Shown here: positions 61,315 through 64,000 of the stretch, one piece after another
Numbering within the stretch: position 1 is the first letter of the stretch
How the letters are laid out: each line of letters opens with the position of its first letter
Source of the DNA: Actinomycetospora lemnae
GTDB taxonomy: Bacteria > Actinomycetota > Actinomycetes > Mycobacteriales > Pseudonocardiaceae
NCBI RefSeq assembly: GCF_028737315.1
Contig: NZ_JAQZAO010000005.1
Coordinates: 455,661-519,660, forward strand
Direction of reading: 5' to 3'
DNA length: 64,000 nt
Notes under the pieces: generated by a model
Database searches by the model: none
What the model was told of the DNA's origin: nothing
Seen by the model: the letters and a program-made list of their open reading frames with translations, nothing else
Made by a program: the position numbers and the translations under genes

Positions 61315-61866
61315 TTATCGCTTGCGGCGAAGACGGTACTTCAGCCGGTCTATCACGGTGGGTTTCCGAGGTGTCAGAGAGCGGGACTCTTGTTGGATCA
61401 CTTGTTGAACTTGGGTGGAGAAGTTTCGGGCCGCCACGATCCTTGGGCCGAAATACTCGGCTGCCTCGTCTCCGGAGACACTAGATTCTCGTGCTGCTGA
61501 GGCGAGAGAGGCTGCCGCGGTCCGAAAATAGCTCAGTTTGTGCTCCATCAGCGTTGAGCCGTATAACTGGCTACGAACATAGAGGCGACCACCCTTCAAT
61601 GGTTCGGCAGCCTTCACAATCGCATCTCTGTCGTACGTGTCAATAAAGCTGGCCAGGCTATACTGATACTGGCGCACCATCTGGTACACGTCGATGTTTA
61701 GATCGTCTCGACGCTCTTTCTGGTAACGGCTCTCGGATTGGTGCTGGTTGATGAAGAACGTGGCGGCTGAACCGAGCAGTACACCAGCTATACCAATGAG
61801 AGCCGGGACAATCGACGACCAGGCGGAAGACGGTGGTATTGGCGGACATACAATAGTCGGCGGCAT
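61315..61866 (-). CDS. Single-pass membrane protein with helical cytoplasmic domain
   Basis: A 183-residue protein: short Pro-rich N-terminus, one membrane helix (SIVPALIGIAGVLLGSAATF, ~18-37), a basic QKERRDD junction placing the long helical domain inside the cell, and a very basic end (RPRKPT ... KYRLRRKR). GC content and codon use are clearly lower than in core genes, pointing to horizontal origin. No recognised domain. ATG 61866. It stands alone. Similar one-helix plus long-helix proteins are common in actinobacterial islands, but their role is not known. Confidence 0.65.
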   Translation of the reverse strand: MPPTIVCPPIPPSSAWSSIVPALIGIAGVLLGSAATFFINQHQSESRYQKERRDDLNIDVYQMVRQYQYSLASFIDTYDRDAIVKAAEPLKGGRLYVRSQLYGSTLMEHKLSYFRTAAASLASAARESSVSGDEAAEYFGPRIVAARNFSTQVQQVIQQESRSLTPRKPTVIDRLKYRLRRKR

Positions 61867-62206
61867 GCTGGCCTCTCTGTCGACCGTGCGTGTTCACAGG
61901 TGCCCGGCTAGTACCACAGTCGGATTTGCGACCCCGCGGAACCCGGGGCACCCCACAGCCTCCACGAACCCGGTTCGCGTGGCTTGGTGATCGCGTCCGA
62001 GGTCGTGCTGGCAAAGCTGCGCGACCAGGAGTTTCTCGCCCTGAGCCTCGAGCCTCCGCCCGGCGCGTCGGCCGGCGCCTCCGCAGACGAGATCCTGCAC
62101 GGCTGCCTCAAGTCGGGAGCCCGCTACGACGAGCAGCTCGCGTGGGGTCATCGATATCCGCCGGTGGCGGCGTAGTGCTGCCCCAGCGGTGCGGCTACAG
62201 GGAGCG
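61867..62206. other. Short region with an uncertain 63-codon frame
   Basis: About 340 bases. A plus-strand frame at 61984-62175 (AKLRDQEFLALSLEPPPGAS ... ILHGCLKSGARYDEQLAWGH) could be a gene remnant, but it has no RBS and no recognised family, so it is not called as a gene. Confidence 0.35.
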
Positions 62207-63001
62207 TCACGCCGGGCGACGGCCCCAGACCGCCATGGTGAGTGGGAAGAGCATGGTCGTCGCCGGGTCGTCGAACTGCTCGACGGCTCGGTCGAACTCT
62301 GCGTCGGTGCATGCGCCGGAGTCGACCAACGGCTGCCGCACCCGCCCGAGGGCCAGCCCTAGCCAGTTCGACCCAGTGGCCGGGTCGCCGGGGCGGATCA
62401 CGTGGGTCCGGCCTGCCGATGACAGATCGATCAGTCCGTGCTCGGCCAGGTCGCGCAGGAGCGTGGACCCGTAGCGCGGGTCGACCTGGCCGCTGAGCTT
62501 CTCGATCAGGGCGACGTGCGCGGCGTTCACTGACCGCAGGGGCTCGGGAATGGCGGGGGAGGACAGCATCGGCAGGAAGTCGGGTTCCTCGGCGAGGAGC
62601 CATCCCCCGGGCCGCATCGCGGGGACGATCTGTCGCAGGGCTGCGTCCCGAGCGTCAGGGGCCAGCCAGAACAGCATCCACCGGACGTGCACGAGATCGA
62701 AGGTGTCCGGCGGCAGCCCCTCGCCGGTGATGTCGTGGGCGCGCACCTCGAGGCGGTCGTGCGCCAACGGCTCGACGAAGCTGGTCTGGATATCGGTGGC
62801 CAGCACGTGCACCCCTTCGTGTCCGGCCAGCCAGGAGGCGATCGACCCGCCGCCCGCGCCGATCTCCAAGCAGCGCCACCCAGCGGCTGGTGCACGGGCC
62901 TCGAGCAGCGCTCGGGTGCCGGGGTCGAGCGCGGCCTCCAACGCCGCGATGCGGGCGCGTTCCTCCGGCCAGGCGTTGTCGAAGAAGTAGGTGCTGCTCA
63001 T
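62207..63001 (-). CDS. SAM-dependent class I methyltransferase
   Basis: A 264-residue Rossmann-fold methyltransferase. Motif I is CLEIGAGGGSIASWLAG, motif II VLATDIQTSFVEPL (acidic D), then VRAHDITGEGLPPDTFDLVH, VRWMLFWL and the post-III LRPGGW-like MRPGGWLLAEEPDF. The N-terminal SSTYFFDNAWPEERARIAAL segment is common in actinobacterial small-molecule methyltransferases. ATG 63001 was chosen; ATG 63013 adds four residues. Substrate cannot be told. It lies beside the IS21 element and away from other enzymes. Confidence 0.85.
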   Translation of the reverse strand: MSSTYFFDNAWPEERARIAALEAALDPGTRALLEARAPAAGWRCLEIGAGGGSIASWLAGHEGVHVLATDIQTSFVEPLAHDRLEVRAHDITGEGLPPDTFDLVHVRWMLFWLAPDARDAALRQIVPAMRPGGWLLAEEPDFLPMLSSPAIPEPLRSVNAAHVALIEKLSGQVDPRYGSTLLRDLAEHGLIDLSSAGRTHVIRPGDPATGSNWLGLALGRVRQPLVDSGACTDAEFDRAVEQFDDPATTMLFPLTMAVWGRRPA

Positions 63002-63295
63002 CGCCACAGGCATTCGCTGAGGCGAGCAGTGGCTTCCACGCGAGCGGCGATGTGTCTCACGGCGGTTCCCCCTCTGCGCCCCGACGGCCAGAACTTGCAC
63101 TGAGGGTGACAGGCGCCTCGAGGACGGGCCGTCAAATACACTCTTTCGGCGCAGCTCGCGGGTCCTCGCATCAACCGTTGAGCGTCCCGGCAGCGTTCGC
63201 GCTCAAGTTGAACCACTCGAGCCGAGCGCTCAGGGCCGCGCGGCCGAGCGAACGACGGAGCCGCCTCCAGCGGCGCTGCCCTCTTGGGGCCCGGC
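63002..63295. other. Intergenic region before the IS element
   Basis: About 290 bases with no supportable gene. It holds the promoter region of the methyltransferase gene at its left. The IS21-type end begins at 63296. Confidence 0.45.
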
Positions 63296-64000
63296 TGTCA
63301 ACGACGGCTGAATCTGGACCCCCTGGCGACGGCCGAAAGTGGACCCCTCTCGGTGGTTGTTGATGTTCAGTCGGTGGTCTTGTCGGCGGTGGGGACGCGG
63401 CCGAGGTCGCGGTCTTTGAGCCGGTAGCTGTCGCCCTTGAGCGAGACGACCTCGGCGTGGTGCACGAGGCGGTCGATCATGGCTGCGGCGACGACGTCGT
63501 CGCCGAAGACTTCGCCCCAGCGGCCGAAGGGCTTGTTGCTGGTGACGATCAGCGAAGCTTGCTCGTAGCGGGACGAGACGAGCTGGAAGAACAGGTTCGC
63601 CGCCTCGGCCTCGAACGGGATGTAGCCGACTCGTCGATGATCAGCAGCGGGACCCGGCCCAGCTTGACCAGCTCAGCCTGCAGCCGCCCGGCGTGGTGGG
63701 CCTCGGCGAGGCGCGCGACCCACTCGGCGGCGGTGGCGAACAGGGTGCGGTGCCCGCCTTGGCATGCGCGGACGCCGAGTCCGATCGCCAGGTGGGTCTT
63801 GCCGGTGCCCGGCGGGCCCAGGAAGACCACGTTCTCGCGGGCGGTGATGAAGTCCAGGGTGCCGAGGTGCGCGAGGGTCTCGCGCTTGAGGGAGCGCTGG
63901 TGCTCGACGTCGAAGTCTTCGAGGGACTTGCGGGCGGGGAAGCGGGCGGCGCGGATGCGGCCCTCACCGCCGTGGGCTTCGCGGGCAGCGACCTCACGCT
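63296..64000 (-). mobile_element. IS21-family insertion sequence, one end (continues beyond window)
   Basis: The end begins TGTCAACGACGGCTGAATCTG, of which TGT is the usual IS21-type terminal triplet. Two internal repeats follow: GGCTGAATCTGGACCCCC and GGCCGAAAGTGGACCCCT, the multiple terminal repeats typical of actinobacterial IS21 elements. The istB-like gene reads towards this end. The istA gene and the other end lie beyond 64000. Confidence 0.82.
63367..64000 (-). pseudogene. istB: IstB-like IS21 helper ATPase, frameshifted, 5' end beyond window
   Basis: The IS21 transposition helper (AAA+ ATPase). Visible: FDVEHQRSLKRETLAHLGTL, FLGPPGTGKTHLAIGLGVRA (Walker A) and VPLLIIDE (Walker B). 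Right after IIDE the frame is lost near 63631: GACGAGTCGG where GACGAGGTCGG would continue as VGYIPFEAEAANLFFQLVSS, then NKPFGRWGEVFGDD, DRLVHHAEVV and KGDSYRLKDR to a normal end at TGA 63367. One missing G therefore separates the two halves. A real mutation or a base-calling error in a G run cannot be told apart here. Confidence 0.85.

Noticed and set aside
61984..62175. 63-codon plus-strand frame as a gene
   Set aside because: No RBS, no family features and an equally long frame on the opposite strand.

Overview
The window is very GC-rich and its genes mostly start with GTG or ATG, many joined by 4-nt stop/start overlaps (GTGA or ATGA). Gene order from position 1 to about 40 kb follows the actinobacterial core segment known from Mycobacterium tuberculosis Rv3680-Rv3644c: ArsA ATPase, DUF4177, RidA, MBL hydrolase, Crp, nth, TlpA, CoA-type NUDIX, marP, EphE-like hydrolase, Holin-X, ssd-tadABC-DUF4244-tadE, Rv3649-like helicase, Rv3647c-like protein, topA, holB. 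With the extra genes this suggests a member of the Pseudonocardiales (Pseudonocardia or Actinomycetospora-like), but the genus is an inference.

Core region, 1 to 40.1 kb. 0.85-7 kb carries DUF4177, RidA, two linked hypothetical proteins, a NUDIX and an MBL hydrolase, facing crp. 8.3-11.65 kb is a tight nth-tlpA-NUDIX-marP operon (DNA repair, envelope redox, periplasmic protease). 11.7-14.5 kb on the minus strand holds an alpha/beta hydrolase, a Holin-X protein, ArfB (ribosome rescue) and an acetate transporter. 14.6-20.7 kb encodes a degenerate Fic-like protein and a Tad/Flp-type secretion-pilus operon. 21-31 kb carries a PrimPol-like protein, an MrfA/Rv3649-type helicase, a K+-independent H+-pyrophosphatase and topoisomerase I. 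31-40 kb holds a MarR/azoreductase divergent pair with a clear operator, an MFS protein fused to a dead thymidylate-kinase-like domain, DNA polymerase III delta prime, and metabolic enzymes. It ends at tRNA-Thr(CGT).

Accessory island, 40.1 kb to the window end. It begins at the 3' end of tRNA-Thr with a frameshifted, truncated tyrosine integrase fused to the C-terminal half of a Z1-domain (restriction-type) protein, followed by another decayed gene. Inside the island are (i) a cassette of FHA-HTH protein, transmembrane Ser/Thr kinase and a secreted four-cysteine protein, plus a 51-aa secreted peptide with its own RBS and terminator; (ii) an ECF sigma factor divergent from a giant trypsin-STAND NTPase-TM-beta-propeller protein followed by a paralogue of the same secreted protein and a HAD-like gene; (iii) a seven-bladed WD40-KAP NTPase; (iv) small membrane and coiled-coil proteins and a methyltransferase; and (v) the end of an IS21-family element at the right edge. 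A tRNA-Ala(TGC) 3' fragment and diverged ~120-bp direct repeats at 48.7 and 56.8 kb show repeated integration events.

The most unusual feature is the pairing of two paralogous secreted proteins (same four-cysteine spacing) with two unrelated membrane proteins that each have a cytoplasmic enzyme and an extracellular beta-domain. This looks like two related extracellular-sensing or conflict cassettes. The pairing is visible in the sequence; the function is inferred.
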